Positions 1 to 9,168 of a stretch of DNA of 9,978 bases are shown here, piece by piece; the stretch's first letter is position 1; each line of letters opens with the position of its first letter. Below the pieces are notes generated by a model. The model searched no databases. It saw only the letters and a list, made by a program, of their open reading frames with translations, and was not told the origin of the DNA. The stretch is taken from the NCBI GenBank assembly GCA_937873285.1, contig CALMNV010000287.1, forward strand, positions 1 to 9,978. Direction: 5' to 3'. The DNA comes from an uncultured Intrasporangium sp. GTDB lineage: Bacteria; Actinomycetota; Actinomycetes; Actinomycetales; Dermatophilaceae. Position numbers and translations under genes: made by a program.

Positions 1-914
<914 letters not shown>

Positions 915-918
<4 letters not shown>

Positions 919-3365
919 GCCGCACCCGTCAGGGGGCGCCGCTGTCGACCTATCGGCTCCAGCTCGAGCCCGGCTTCACGCTCCACGACGCGGTCGCCCA
1001 GGTCGACCACATCGCCGACCTGGGCATCTCGCACCTCTACCTCTCGCCGATCCTCCAGGCGGCGCCGGGATCGACCCACGGCTACGACGTCACCGACCAC
1101 ACCCGGGTGGCGGAGGGCATCGGCGGGAACGCCGCCTTCGCGCAGCTCGTCGCAGCCGCTCGAGCCCGCGGCCTTGGCGTCATCGTGGACGTGGTGCCGA
1201 ACCACATGACCGTGCCGACGCCACTGCGCCTCAACGCCCCGCTGTGGGCGGTGCTGCGCGAGGGTCGCTCCTCGGCATACGCCACATGGTTCGACATCGA
1301 CTGGGATGCGCAGGACGGCACGGTGCTGCTGCCGGTGCTCGGTGGACCGCTCGACGCCGCCCTGGCAGCCGGGGAGCTGTCGCTCGACGCGGCCGGTGGC
1401 GAGCCGGTGGTGCGCTACTACGACCACGAGTTCCCGGTGGCTGCAGGCACGCAGAGCATGCCGCTCGCCGAGCTCATCGAGGCCCAGCACTACCGGCTCG
1501 CCGACTGGCGGCTCGGCGCGAGCGAGCTGAACTACCGGCGCTTCTTCGACGTCACCTCGCTCATCGCCGTGCGGGTCGAGGAGCCCGCCGTCTTCGACGC
1601 CACCCACGAGCTGCTCGTCACGCAGGTCCGGGCCGGCAACGTCGACGGCCTGCGGATCGACCACCCGGACGGGTTGGCGGACCCGCAGGGCTATCTCGAC
1701 CGGCTCGCCGACGCGACGGACGGCGTGTGGGTCGTCGTCGAGAAGATCCTCGAGGGCCACGAGGAGCTGCCGGGATCATGGCGCTGCGCCGGCACGACGG
1801 GCTACGACGCGCTGCAGCGGGTGGGTGGCCTCTTCGTCGACCCGGCGGGGGAGGGGCCGCTCACCGAGCTCAGCGCGCAGCTGCTCGGTGAGCGGCAGGA
1901 CCTCGGCGCCATGGTCGTGGCCGCCAAGACCTTCGTCGTCGAGCACGTGCAGGCGGCCGAGGTGGAGCGGCTGCTGCGGCTCGTCACCCGTGCCCTGCCG
2001 CACCTCGAGCACCAGGCGGCCCGGCGGGCGCTCACGGCCATGCTGGTCGCGATGGACCGCTACCGCATCTACGTGCGGCCGGGCGCTGCGACACCAGCCG
2101 ACGTCAGGGCGCTCGAGGCGGTGGCCGACCGGGCGCGAGCCGCCCTGGGGGCCGACGCCAACGCGGCCGACAACGCGGCCCTCACCGGGCTCGTCGACCT
2201 CGCCCTCGGCCGGGCCGACAGCGAAGACGAGCCGGCCCAGCGAGAGTTCTGCGTGCGCTTCCAGCAGACCTGCGGGCCCGTGATGGCCAAGGGGATCGAG
2301 GACACCACCTTCTACCGTTTCGTGCGGCTCACGTCGCTCAACGAGGTGGGCGGTGACCCGGCGACCGTCGGCGTGGACGTCGCGGACTTCCACGACTTCT
2401 GCGAAGCGACGGCGCAGGGGTGGCCCCGGTCGATGACGACCTTGACGACCCACGACACCAAACGGTCAGAGGACGTGCGAGCACGGCTCGCCGTGCTGGC
2501 CGAGCGGCCGGAGCGCTGGGCCGACTGGCTGCGACAGGGGCGCGAGCTCGCCGCGGCGCACCGGCACGAGCGGCTGGACGCGGCCACGGAGTATCTGCTG
2601 TGGCAGACCGCGGCCGGAGCCTGGCCGATCGACCGCGAGCGGCTCGCGGCATACGCGGCCAAGGCGGTCCGGGAGGCGAAGGTCCACACCACGTGGACCG
2701 ACCCGGACGTCGACTACGAGCGCGCGGTGGAGGACTTCGTCGGCGGCCTGACGACCGACCCGGCCGTCGGTCGGCACCTCGACGCCTGGCATGCGGACAC
2801 GGCGGCCCTGGCCCGGGCCAACGTGCTCGGCCAGAAGCTCGTCCAGCTGACGATGCCGGGCGTGCCCGACGTCTACCAGGGCACGCCGATGCTGGCCCTC
2901 TCGCTCGTCGACCCGGACAACCGGCGCCCCGTGGACTATGCGGCCGAACGCCAGCGGCTGGCGCGTCTGGACGCCGGCGCAGCGCCCGCCGACCTCGACG
3001 AGGAGAAGCTGCTCGTCACCTCACGCGCGCTGCGCCTTCGGCAGCAGCGCCCGGAGGCGTTCGTCGGCGACGGGGCGGCCTACGCGGGACTCGCCACGAC
3101 CTCGGAGAATGCCGTGGCCTACGCGCGCGGGTCGGGCCCCTCGCAGGTGGCGGTCGTCGTGACCCGACTGGCGGGTCGGCTGGCCGACGCCGGCGGCTGG
3201 GCGGACGCGACCGTCGCGCTGCCGGCGGGACCGTGGCTCGACCAGCTCACGGGCCGCAGGATCCCTGGCGGCGACACGAGACTCGCCGAGCTGCTCCCGG
3301 CGGGCGGGCTGCCCGTCGCCCTACTGTCCCGTGACTCGCACGACGAGGGAGATCGAGCCGAATGA
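915..3365 (+). CDS. treY: Malto-oligosyltrehalose synthase (maltooligosyl trehalose synthase)
   Basis: TreY is a cytosolic GH13_26 enzyme that converts the reducing-end alpha-1,4 bond of a maltodextrin into the alpha,alpha-1,1 bond of trehalose. The product is 816 residues, within the usual range or slightly long. The N-terminus STYRLQLEPGFTLHDA (residues 11-26) is the family signature. GH13 region I is DVVPNH (92-97). The nucleophile is Asp249 in GLRIDHPDG, the acid/base Glu276 in VVVEKILEG, and the third carboxylate Asp514 in THDTKRSED. PGVPDVYQGTP near residue 650 is also typical. The frame stays open upstream to an ATG at 549, but that lies inside glgX. GTG 915 puts the conserved N-terminus right after the start and overlaps the glgX stop as GTGA. 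There is no clear Shine-Dalgarno sequence, so coupling to glgX translation is likely. All catalytic residues are present. Confidence 0.95.
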
Positions 3366-5173
3366 GCGAGCCGACGAGCGGCCCGAGGAGCACCGAGCGC
3401 ATCACCGTGTGGGCCCCCCAGGCCGGCCAGGTCGAGGTCGACCTCGGCGCCGACCGGCATCCGATGCACCGGGCCGAGGACGGCTGGTGGGCGTTCGAGG
3501 CCCCGAGCGGCGACGAGCCGCTCGACTATGCCTTCTGCCTCGATGGAGGCAACCCGCTGCCCGACCCGCGCACCGCCTGGCAGCCGCAGGGCGTGCACGG
3601 GCCGAGTCGCCGCTTCGACGCCGCCGCGCACCAGTGGCAGGATGCCGCCTGGCGCGGCCCCCGGGAGGGCGCCGGTGTGCCTGGAGGCGTCATCTACGAG
3701 CTGCACGTCGGCACCTTCACGCCGGAGGGGACCCTCGAGGCCGCCGAGGGTCATCTCGAGCACCTCGTGGCGCTGGGGGTCGACGTTGTCGAGGTCATGC
3801 CGGTGGCGGCGTTCGGCGGCACCCACGGCTGGGGCTACGACGGTGTCGCGCCGTATGCCGTGCAGCACTCCTACGGGGGGCCGGCCGCCTTCCAACGCTT
3901 CGTCGATGCCTGCCACGCACGGGGGCTGGGGGTCTGCCTCGACGTCGTGTACAACCACCTGGGCCCGACCGGCAACTACCTCAGCTCCTTCGGTCCCTAC
4001 TTCACCGACCGGCATACGACGCCGTGGGGCCCGGCCCTGAACTTCGACGCCCCCGGCTCGCCGCAGGTGCGTCGGTGGGTGATCGACAACGCGCTGCGAT
4101 GGTTCCGCGAGTTCCACGTCGACGCGTTGCGGCTGGACGCCGTGCACGAGCTGCGCGACGACTCGACGCCGCACATCCTCGAGCAGCTCTCGCAGGAGGT
4201 CGCGGCCCTCGCGGCTGAGCTCGGTCGCCCGCTCGACCTCGTCGCGGAGTGCGACCTCAACGACCCCGTCATGGTGACCCCCGTCGCGGCCGGCGGCCGG
4301 GGAATGACGGCGCAGTGGGACGACGACATCCACCACGCGCTGCACGTCGCGCTGACCGGTGAGACGTCCGGCTACTACGCCGACTTCGCCGGCCACAACG
4401 AGGCGCTCCCGGAGGGCGGCGCGCTGGCGGTGCTCGCCAAGACGCTGACGTCGGTGTTCCTCCACGACGGGCGCTACTCCACCTTCCGGAGGTCGAGGTG
4501 GGGCGCGCCGGTCGACCCGACCACGACGAGCGGCCACCGCTTCCTCGCCTACCTGCAGACCCACGACCAGGTGGGCAACCGGGCGACGGGCGACCGTATC
4601 GGCCACACCATCACCGCGGGCCAGCAGGCGGTCGGCGCGGCGCTCTATCTCCTCTCGCCCTACACGGCGATGATCTTCATGGGCGAGGAGTGGCGAGCCA
4701 GCAGCCCGTTCCAGTTCTTCACCTCGTTCGAGGAGGAGGAGCTGGCGCAGGCCGTCCGCGAGGGGCGCCGGGGGGAGTTCGCGGCGCACGGCTGGGCCGA
4801 GCAGGACGTCCCCGACCCGCAGGACCCCGCCACCCGGGACGCCAGCGTGCTGCGCTGGGCGGAGGTCTGTGATCCGGAGCACGCGCGGACCCTCGACTTC
4901 TACCGCCGGCTCGTCGAGCTCCGGCGCAGCGAGCCGGATCTGGCCACCGGTGACCTGGAGACCGTCTGCGTGGACGTCGACGAGGAGGCCCGTTGGCTCG
5001 TGCTGCGCCGGGGCGCGCTCCGTGTCGTCGCCAACTTCGCGGACGCCCCGGCGACGGTGCCGCTCGACGCCCCGGTGGGCGAGGTGCTTGCCTCGTGGAG
5101 CGGGCGCCCGGACGCGAAGGGCGCGGCGGTCTCCTTGGCGGGGCACGACGTCGCGGTGGTCAGGACCGCTTGA
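3362..5173 (+). CDS. treZ: Malto-oligosyltrehalose trehalohydrolase
   Basis: TreZ is a GH13_10 hydrolase that cuts the alpha-1,4 bond next to the terminal trehalosyl unit made by TreY, releasing free trehalose. It has 603 residues, a normal length. An N-terminal CBM48-like beta domain covers about residues 12-85 (ITVWAPQAGQVEVDL onward). The (beta/alpha)8 domain follows from VIYELHVGTFTPEG. Region I is DVVYNHLGPTGNY (194-206). The nucleophile is Asp259 in ALRLDAVHEL, the acid/base Glu296 in LVAECDLND, and Asp402 in LQTHDQVGNR is the stabiliser. FMGEEW and a small C-terminal beta domain complete it. ATG 3362 overlaps the treY stop as ATGA, and a GAGGGAG sequence about 10 nt upstream serves as ribosome binding site. 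The last 14 bp overlap the end of the convergent tesB gene. It is co-transcribed with treY. Confidence 0.96.
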   Translation: MSEPTSGPRSTERITVWAPQAGQVEVDLGADRHPMHRAEDGWWAFEAPSGDEPLDYAFCLDGGNPLPDPRTAWQPQGVHGPSRRFDAAAHQWQDAAWRGPREGAGVPGGVIYELHVGTFTPEGTLEAAEGHLEHLVALGVDVVEVMPVAAFGGTHGWGYDGVAPYAVQHSYGGPAAFQRFVDACHARGLGVCLDVVYNHLGPTGNYLSSFGPYFTDRHTTPWGPALNFDAPGSPQVRRWVIDNALRWFREFHVDALRLDAVHELRDDSTPHILEQLSQEVAALAAELGRPLDLVAECDLNDPVMVTPVAAGGRGMTAQWDDDIHHALHVALTGETSGYYADFAGHNEALPEGGALAVLAKTLTSVFLHDGRYSTFRRSRWGAPVDPTTTSGHRFLAYLQTHDQVGNRATGDRIGHTITAGQQAVGAALYLLSPYTAMIFMGEEWRASSPFQFFTSFEEEELAQAVREGRRGEFAAHGWAEQDVPDPQDPATRDASVLRWAEVCDPEHARTLDFYRRLVELRRSEPDLATGDLETVCVDVDEEARWLVLRRGALRVVANFADAPATVPLDAPVGEVLASWSGRPDAKGAAVSLAGHDVAVVRTA

Positions 5174-6113
5174 GCCGCACCATGCCCTCCTGGGCGGTCG
5201 TGGCGACGAGCCGGCCGTCCCGGGAGAACATCCGCCCCACGCCGAGCCCGCGGCCACTCGTCGCCGACGGCGACTGCAGGGTGTAGAGCAGCCAGTCGTC
5301 GGCGCGGGCGTGGCGGTGGAACCACATCGAGTGGTCGAGGCTCGCCACCCGCAGGGCTGGGTTCGACCAGAGCAGCCCATGGCGGCGCAGCACCGGCTCG
5401 AGGAGGGAGTAGTCACTGCCGTAGGCGAGGACCGCCGCGTGCAGGAGCGGGTCGTCGGGAAGCCGGCCGATCGAGCGCATCCACACGTGCACCTCCGCCA
5501 CCCGCTCCGGGGCCGGCGCGAGATAGGTCTCCGCGGCGACTGGGCGCTGCTCGATCGGGCGGCGCGCGGCGATGTGCTGGGCAGCGGGGTCGTCGATGCC
5601 GCCGAGGAGGTCCGAGAGCGAGGGGATGCCCTCCGGTCCCGGCAGTGCCGGCATCTCGTCCTGGTGGTCGAGGCCATCGGCCTGCACCTGGAACGAGCAC
5701 ACCATCGACATGATCGGCTCGCCCCGCTGGATGGCCTGCACCCGGCGTGTCGAGAAGGAGTGCCCGTCGCGCATCTCCTCGACCGCGAAGCGGATCGGCA
5801 GCCGGTCGTCGCCCGGACGCATGAAGTAGCCGTGCAGGGAGTGGATCGGCCGGGGCCCCTCGGCGGCCTCGACGCCCTTCATCGTGAGCCCGGCCGCCAT
5901 GACGCACTGCGCGAGCACCTGCCCGCCGAAGACCCGGCCGTGCGGCATCCGCTGGCTCTGCCCCTCGAAGACGCGAGCCGAGGTCGCCCCGATCGAGGCG
6001 GCGGCATCCGCCTCCAGCCCGCGCACAGAGATGTCGACGGTTGCCAGCCCCTGCAGGTCGAGCACCCCGAGCACCCCGGTCAGGGGCGGGACGGATGGCT
6101 GGGTCTCGGTCAC
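5160..6113 (-). CDS. tesB: Acyl-CoA thioesterase II (TesB family, double hotdog)
   Basis: TesB-type enzymes hydrolyse a broad range of acyl-CoAs to free fatty acid and CoA in the cytosol. The 317-residue product has two hotdog halves. The first holds HGRVFGGQVLAQ (58-69) and PIHSLHGYFMRPGD (89-102). The second holds AYGSDYSLLEP (230-240), ASLDHSMWFHR (257-267) and TAQEGMVR (306-313). Asp234, Ser258 and Gln308 match the E. coli TesB catalytic Asp204, Thr228 and Gln278 with identical spacing (24 and 50 residues); here the Thr is Ser. The start is GTG at 6113, the only start available after the in-frame stop at 6125-6123. No Shine-Dalgarno is needed if the transcript is leaderless (see the -10 at 6120-6125). 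The gene lies 118 bp downstream of rqlH, and its end overlaps treZ convergently by 14 bp. Confidence 0.94.
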   Translation of the reverse strand: MTETQPSVPPLTGVLGVLDLQGLATVDISVRGLEADAAASIGATSARVFEGQSQRMPHGRVFGGQVLAQCVMAAGLTMKGVEAAEGPRPIHSLHGYFMRPGDDRLPIRFAVEEMRDGHSFSTRRVQAIQRGEPIMSMVCSFQVQADGLDHQDEMPALPGPEGIPSLSDLLGGIDDPAAQHIAARRPIEQRPVAAETYLAPAPERVAEVHVWMRSIGRLPDDPLLHAAVLAYGSDYSLLEPVLRRHGLLWSNPALRVASLDHSMWFHRHARADDWLLYTLQSPSATSGRGLGVGRMFSRDGRLVATTAQEGMVRLKRS

Positions 6114-6119
6114 CTGAAG

Positions 6120-6125
6120 ACCCTA
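6120..6125 (-). promoter_or_regulatory. Candidate -10 element for a leaderless tesB transcript
   Basis: On the minus strand the hexamer TAGGGT fits the actinobacterial -10 pattern TANNNT. It is followed by exactly 6 nt (CTTCAG) and then the GTG start of tesB. That spacing would place the transcription start at or next to the first base of the start codon. I see no convincing -35. The AGGG within the hexamer could instead act as a weak ribosome binding site, so the reading is an inference from geometry. Confidence 0.45.
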
Positions 6126-6231
6126 GCCAGTCCAGTCGGATCGGGGCGGCCAGCCGGCCGGTCCCCTCTCCCCGGTCCCGGGTCTGCGCACTGCCTGAGC
6201 GGCTCCCGGGCCGAGCCCGCCGAGCTGGCGC

Positions 6232-8349
6232 TCATCCCGCAACCGCGAGGGTGAGTGGCAGCACGGCAGGAGCTCCGGCCTCACGCAGCAGGGCTGCTGC
6301 ACACGTCAGGGTCCACCGTGAGTCGGCGAGGTCGTCGACGAGCAGGACCGGCCCCGGGATGCCACGCAGCTCGGACCGCAGCGCCGGGCCGACGGCGAGG
6401 CGCCCCCACACCCCGGCCAAGCGGAAGGCGCTGTTGCCGCCAGCTTCGCCCACCGGACCGCCGTCGACGAGGTCGAGCGGTCCGAGATCGGGCAGGCGCC
6501 CCAACCGTCCGACCTCGGCGGCGAGGGAGGTGACGAGCGTCGGTCGTCGGCGGGACGGCACCGACACGACGGCCACTGGCCGCTCGGCCCATCCCCAGCC
6601 GGCGAGCACCTCGACGCAGGCTCGGAGCAGCTCCGGGGCGATCTCCTGGTCCTCGCGAGCGAGCAGGCTCCGCAGCCGCTGTCCCCACCCGAGGTCGCTG
6701 AGCCGGGCGACGGCACGGCCCTCCGCCATCGCCACGTCGGGAGCGATCCTGCCCTTGAGCGGCACGCCGAGCCGGTCCATACCCGGCGGCCACTGCGCGC
6801 GAGGCTCGAGCACGACCCCGGGGCGGTCGAGCCGCTGGCGGGCCCCGACGAGCGCCGCCTCGGCGATGGCGCTGTCGAACCACGGGCCCGCGCACCGGTC
6901 GCAGCGGCCGCACGGCGTGGCCGTGTCGTCATCGAGGCAGGCCTGCAGGAAGGCCATCCGGCATCCCGAGGTGGCCTCGTAGTCGACCATCAGCTGCTGC
7001 TCGCGCTGGCGTGCCGCGCTCACCCGCTCGTAGCGCTCCGCGTCATAGGTCCAGGGCGCCCCGGTGGCCACCCACCCGCCGGGCACCCGCTGCACCGCCC
7101 CGTCGACGTCGAGCACCTTCAGCAGCAGCTCCAGGCGGGTGCGGCGCACGTCGACGAGCGACTCGAGCGCCGCGGTGGACAGCGGGCGGCCGGCTTCGGC
7201 GAGGGCGCGCAGCACCGCGTCTGCCTGGTCCTGGCGTGGCATCGAGGCCGACGCGAAGTAGCGCCAGATGTCCTTGTCCTCCGGGCCGGGCAGCAGCAGC
7301 ACGTCGGCACGCTCGGTGGCGCGCCCTGCACGCCCGACCTGCTGGTAGTACGCGACGGGGGAGGACGGCGCGCCGAGGTGCAGGACGAAGCCGAGATCGG
7401 GCTTGTCGAAGCCCATTCCCAGCGCGCTCGTCGCGACCAGGGCCTTCAGCTCGTTGCGCCGCAGCGCCTCCTCGAGGCGGACCCGCTCGGCCGGCTCGGT
7501 GCGTCCGGTGTAGGCCGCCACGTCGTGGCCGGCGTCGCGCAGGGCGACCGCGACGTCCTCGGCGGCGGCGACCGTGAGGGCATAGACGATGCCGCTGCCG
7601 GGCAGCTGGGGCAGGTGCGCCGTCAGCCAGGCGAGCCGCTGCTCAGGGGCCGACAGCGGCAGGACGCCCAGCCGCAGCGAGGCCCGGGCGAGCGCTCCGC
7701 GCAGTGCGAGCACCTCGTGGCCACCGGCGCCGAGCTGCTCCACCACGTCGCTGACGACGCGCGCGTTGGCGGTGGCGGTGGTCGCGAGGACGGGCGTGCG
7801 CTCGGGCAGGGTGGTCAGCAGGTCGCGGATGCGCCGGTAGTCCGGCCGGAAGTCGTGACCCCAGTCGCTGATGCAGTGGGCCTCGTCGACGACGAGCAGG
7901 CCGCAGCCCGCCGCGAGCCTTGGCAGCTGCTCGTCGCGGAACCGGGGGTTGTTGAGGCGCTCCGGACTGACGAGCAGCACGTCGACCTCGCCCCGGCCGA
8001 GCATCGCCGACACCTGCCCCCACTCGTCTGCGTTGGTGGAGTTGAGCGTCACCGCGTGGATCCCGGCCCGCTCGGCGGCCGCGATCTGGTCGCGCATCAG
8101 AGCGAGCAGGGGGCTGACGATGACCGTGGGTCCGGCGCCCTCGGCCCGGCGCAGCGCGGTGGCCACGAAGTAGACCGCGGACTTGCCCCATCCGGTGCGC
8201 TGCACGACGAGCACCCGTCTGCGGGCCTGCACGAGCTCTGAGATCGCCTCGAACTGACCGTCGCGAAAGCCCACGTCTTCGCGGCCGACGAGTCGCCGAA
8301 GCGCCTCGTCGGCGCGTGGGCGAAGGTCGGTCGTCACCGCGGGAACCAT
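6232..8349 (-). CDS. rqlH: RecQ-like DNA helicase with C-terminal phosphoribosyltransferase/ComF-like domain (RqlH type)
   Basis: This is a 705-residue RecQ-family 3'-5' DNA helicase, expected to act in DNA repair or recombination. The RecQ ATPase core (about 1-350) shows motif 0 GFRDGQFEAI with Gln32, Walker A QRTGWGKS (50-57), DEAH (155-158), ATTATA (189-194), GMGFDKPD (311-318) and QQVGRAGR (336-343). A linker leads to a zinc-binding set: Cys463, Cys480, Cys483 and Cys486, with an extra Cys471. There is no HRDC domain. Instead the C-terminus carries a PRPP-loop-like VLLVDDLADSRWTLT (668-682), as in ComF and phosphoribosyltransferases. This order and length match Mycobacterium smegmatis RqlH (691 residues). 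Arg678 replaces the Gly common in PRPP loops, so catalytic transferase activity is uncertain. The start is ATG 8349; GTG at codon 5 is an alternative. A leaderless promoter precedes it. Confidence 0.92.
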   Translation of the reverse strand: MVPAVTTDLRPRADEALRRLVGREDVGFRDGQFEAISELVQARRRVLVVQRTGWGKSAVYFVATALRRAEGAGPTVIVSPLLALMRDQIAAAERAGIHAVTLNSTNADEWGQVSAMLGRGEVDVLLVSPERLNNPRFRDEQLPRLAAGCGLLVVDEAHCISDWGHDFRPDYRRIRDLLTTLPERTPVLATTATANARVVSDVVEQLGAGGHEVLALRGALARASLRLGVLPLSAPEQRLAWLTAHLPQLPGSGIVYALTVAAAEDVAVALRDAGHDVAAYTGRTEPAERVRLEEALRRNELKALVATSALGMGFDKPDLGFVLHLGAPSSPVAYYQQVGRAGRATERADVLLLPGPEDKDIWRYFASASMPRQDQADAVLRALAEAGRPLSTAALESLVDVRRTRLELLLKVLDVDGAVQRVPGGWVATGAPWTYDAERYERVSAARQREQQLMVDYEATSGCRMAFLQACLDDDTATPCGRCDRCAGPWFDSAIAEAALVGARQRLDRPGVVLEPRAQWPPGMDRLGVPLKGRIAPDVAMAEGRAVARLSDLGWGQRLRSLLAREDQEIAPELLRACVEVLAGWGWAERPVAVVSVPSRRRPTLVTSLAAEVGRLGRLPDLGPLDLVDGGPVGEAGGNSAFRLAGVWGRLAVGPALRSELRGIPGPVLLVDDLADSRWTLTCAAALLREAGAPAVLPLTLAVAG

Positions 8350-8355
8350 GCGCCC

Positions 8356-8361
8356 AACCTA
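8356..8361 (-). promoter_or_regulatory. Candidate -10 element for a leaderless rqlH transcript
   Basis: On the minus strand TAGGTT fits TANNNT. It is followed by exactly 6 nt (GGGCGC) and then ATG 8349, the same geometry as in front of tesB. There is no purine-rich Shine-Dalgarno at a normal distance, apart from the AGG inside the hexamer itself. No good -35 is visible 16-18 nt upstream. This supports rqlH having its own promoter separate from paiB, and supports ATG 8349 over the GTG four codons downstream. Confidence 0.5.
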
Positions 8362-8422
8362 CGTGCCGGCGCCGACTCCGCCCGGCGGCATACGGCATCG
8401 GTGGACGACTCGATGCCCGGCG

Positions 8423-8448
8423 CCGGGGCTGTGGACAGCGCAGCCCGG
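8423..8448 (-). terminator. Possible hairpin terminator after paiB
   Basis: About 5 nt past the paiB stop, CCGGGCTG pairs with CAGCCCCGG as an 8-bp GC-rich stem with one bulged base and a 9-nt loop. There is no U-tract after it. U-poor hairpins are common ends in high-GC actinobacteria but also arise by chance, so this is tentative. It would separate paiB from rqlH, which fits rqlH having its own promoter. Confidence 0.3.
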
Positions 8449-8453
8449 AGCGC

Positions 8454-9074
8454 TCAGGGCCGGGTAGCACGCACCGCCGCGGCCGACGCGTGCTCCCCCC
8501 GGGCCCGCAAACCGGACACGACGCCGTCGACGTCGGCCGCTGACCGGTTCTGGCTCAGCTTGGCCTTGGCCTCGACTCGGCTGATGACCAGCTCCACCCC
8601 GACGATCGCGCGCAGCTGTCCCGCGACGAACTCCTGCGGCGCGTCGTCGACGGTCCAGGGCGGCGCGCCGAGGGCCTCGTGCTTGGCCGTGAGCCGGCGG
8701 ACCAGGGCCTCGACCCAGTCCAGGTCGTCGTGCACGACCAGCCGGCCGTAGACGTGCGCCGTCAGGTAGTTCCACGTCGGCACCACGCGGCCGTGCTCAC
8801 GCTTGCTGGGATACCACGAGGGGGAGACATAGGCGTCCGGGCCGCGGACGATGACGAGCGCCTCGCCCGTCACGGGTCGCCGCCACTGATCGTTGTTGCG
8901 CGCCAGGTGGCCGAGCAGGGCACCGCTCGCGCCGACGTCAGGGTCGTGCAGAAACGGCAGGAAGGTGGCGACCAGGCCGTCCGGGGTCATCGTGACCAGG
9001 TCGGCTGCCCCGTGCCTGGTCAACAGCTCGCGCACGGCACCGTCGTCCATGGCGAAGTGGGCAGGCACATACAC
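8454..9074 (-). CDS. PaiB-family FMN-binding split-barrel protein (putative negative transcriptional regulator)
   Basis: The product is 206 residues, matching Bacillus subtilis PaiB (207). The family has a flavin-binding split-barrel fold. In Bacillus, PaiB is linked to repression of protease and sporulation genes, but the role in actinobacteria is not established. Signatures are VYVPAHFAMDD at the N-terminus, GHLARNNDQW (55-64), SPSWYPSKREHGRVVPTWNY (84-103) and KLSQNR (172-177). The frame is open to an ATG at 9239, which would add 55 residues lying inside the divergent neighbour. GTG 9074 is chosen because the conserved YVPAHF follows at once and GGAGG (9085-9081) sits 6 nt before it. No paiA acetyltransferase is next to it. 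It is divergent from the hotdog thioesterase at 9169, with a 94-bp shared region between. It may control that gene or itself, but nothing in the sequence shows an operator. Confidence 0.92.
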   Translation of the reverse strand: MYVPAHFAMDDGAVRELLTRHGAADLVTMTPDGLVATFLPFLHDPDVGASGALLGHLARNNDQWRRPVTGEALVIVRGPDAYVSPSWYPSKREHGRVVPTWNYLTAHVYGRLVVHDDLDWVEALVRRLTAKHEALGAPPWTVDDAPQEFVAGQLRAIVGVELVISRVEAKAKLSQNRSAADVDGVVSGLRARGEHASAAAVRATRP

Positions 9075-9168
9075 GGGGCACCTCCGGTGGGTCGTGACCA
9101 GTCTGCCCGACGTCGCAAGGTGGTGGCGCGGGGAGGCGGCGGTCGGTGCGCCCTGCGAGGATGGGGTC
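9075..9168. promoter_or_regulatory. Shared divergent upstream region of paiB and the hotdog thioesterase gene
   Basis: This 94-bp gap must hold the promoter or promoters of two divergent genes. The minus side carries the paiB ribosome binding site. On the plus side GAGG (9157-9160) lies 8 nt before ATG 9169. The overlapping GAGGAT (9157-9162) also sits exactly 6 nt before that ATG, so it could be a degenerate -10 of a leaderless transcript. A short imperfect palindrome, GGTC-GT-GACC, lies at 9090-9099. No clear -35/-10 pair could be assigned on either strand. Confidence 0.4.

Noticed and set aside
3119..5677. Very long minus-strand open frame (852 codons) opposite treZ, the end of treY and tesB
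   Set aside because: It is opposite well-supported genes, has low-complexity Arg/Ser/Pro-rich composition and no recognisable motif. Long antisense frames are expected at this GC content.
6207..6219. Small hairpin CGGGC-CGA-GCCCG just past the rqlH stop
   Set aside because: A 5-bp stem with a 3-nt loop and no U-tract is too weak to call as a terminator in such GC-rich DNA.
7378..8241. 287-codon plus-strand open frame opposite rqlH
   Set aside because: It is antisense to the conserved RecQ helicase motifs, and its sequence is the expected complement-frame product.
8366..8427. Two copies of CCGGCGCCG 51 bp apart upstream of rqlH, one inside a 12-bp perfect palindrome (8416-8427)
   Set aside because: In a GC-only background a repeated 9-mer within about 100 bp is close to chance, so I do not call operators.
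8893..9168. Upstream extension of the hotdog thioesterase frame
   Set aside because: It crosses the paiB coding region, lacks hotdog homology, and ATG 9169 has a usable ribosome binding site.
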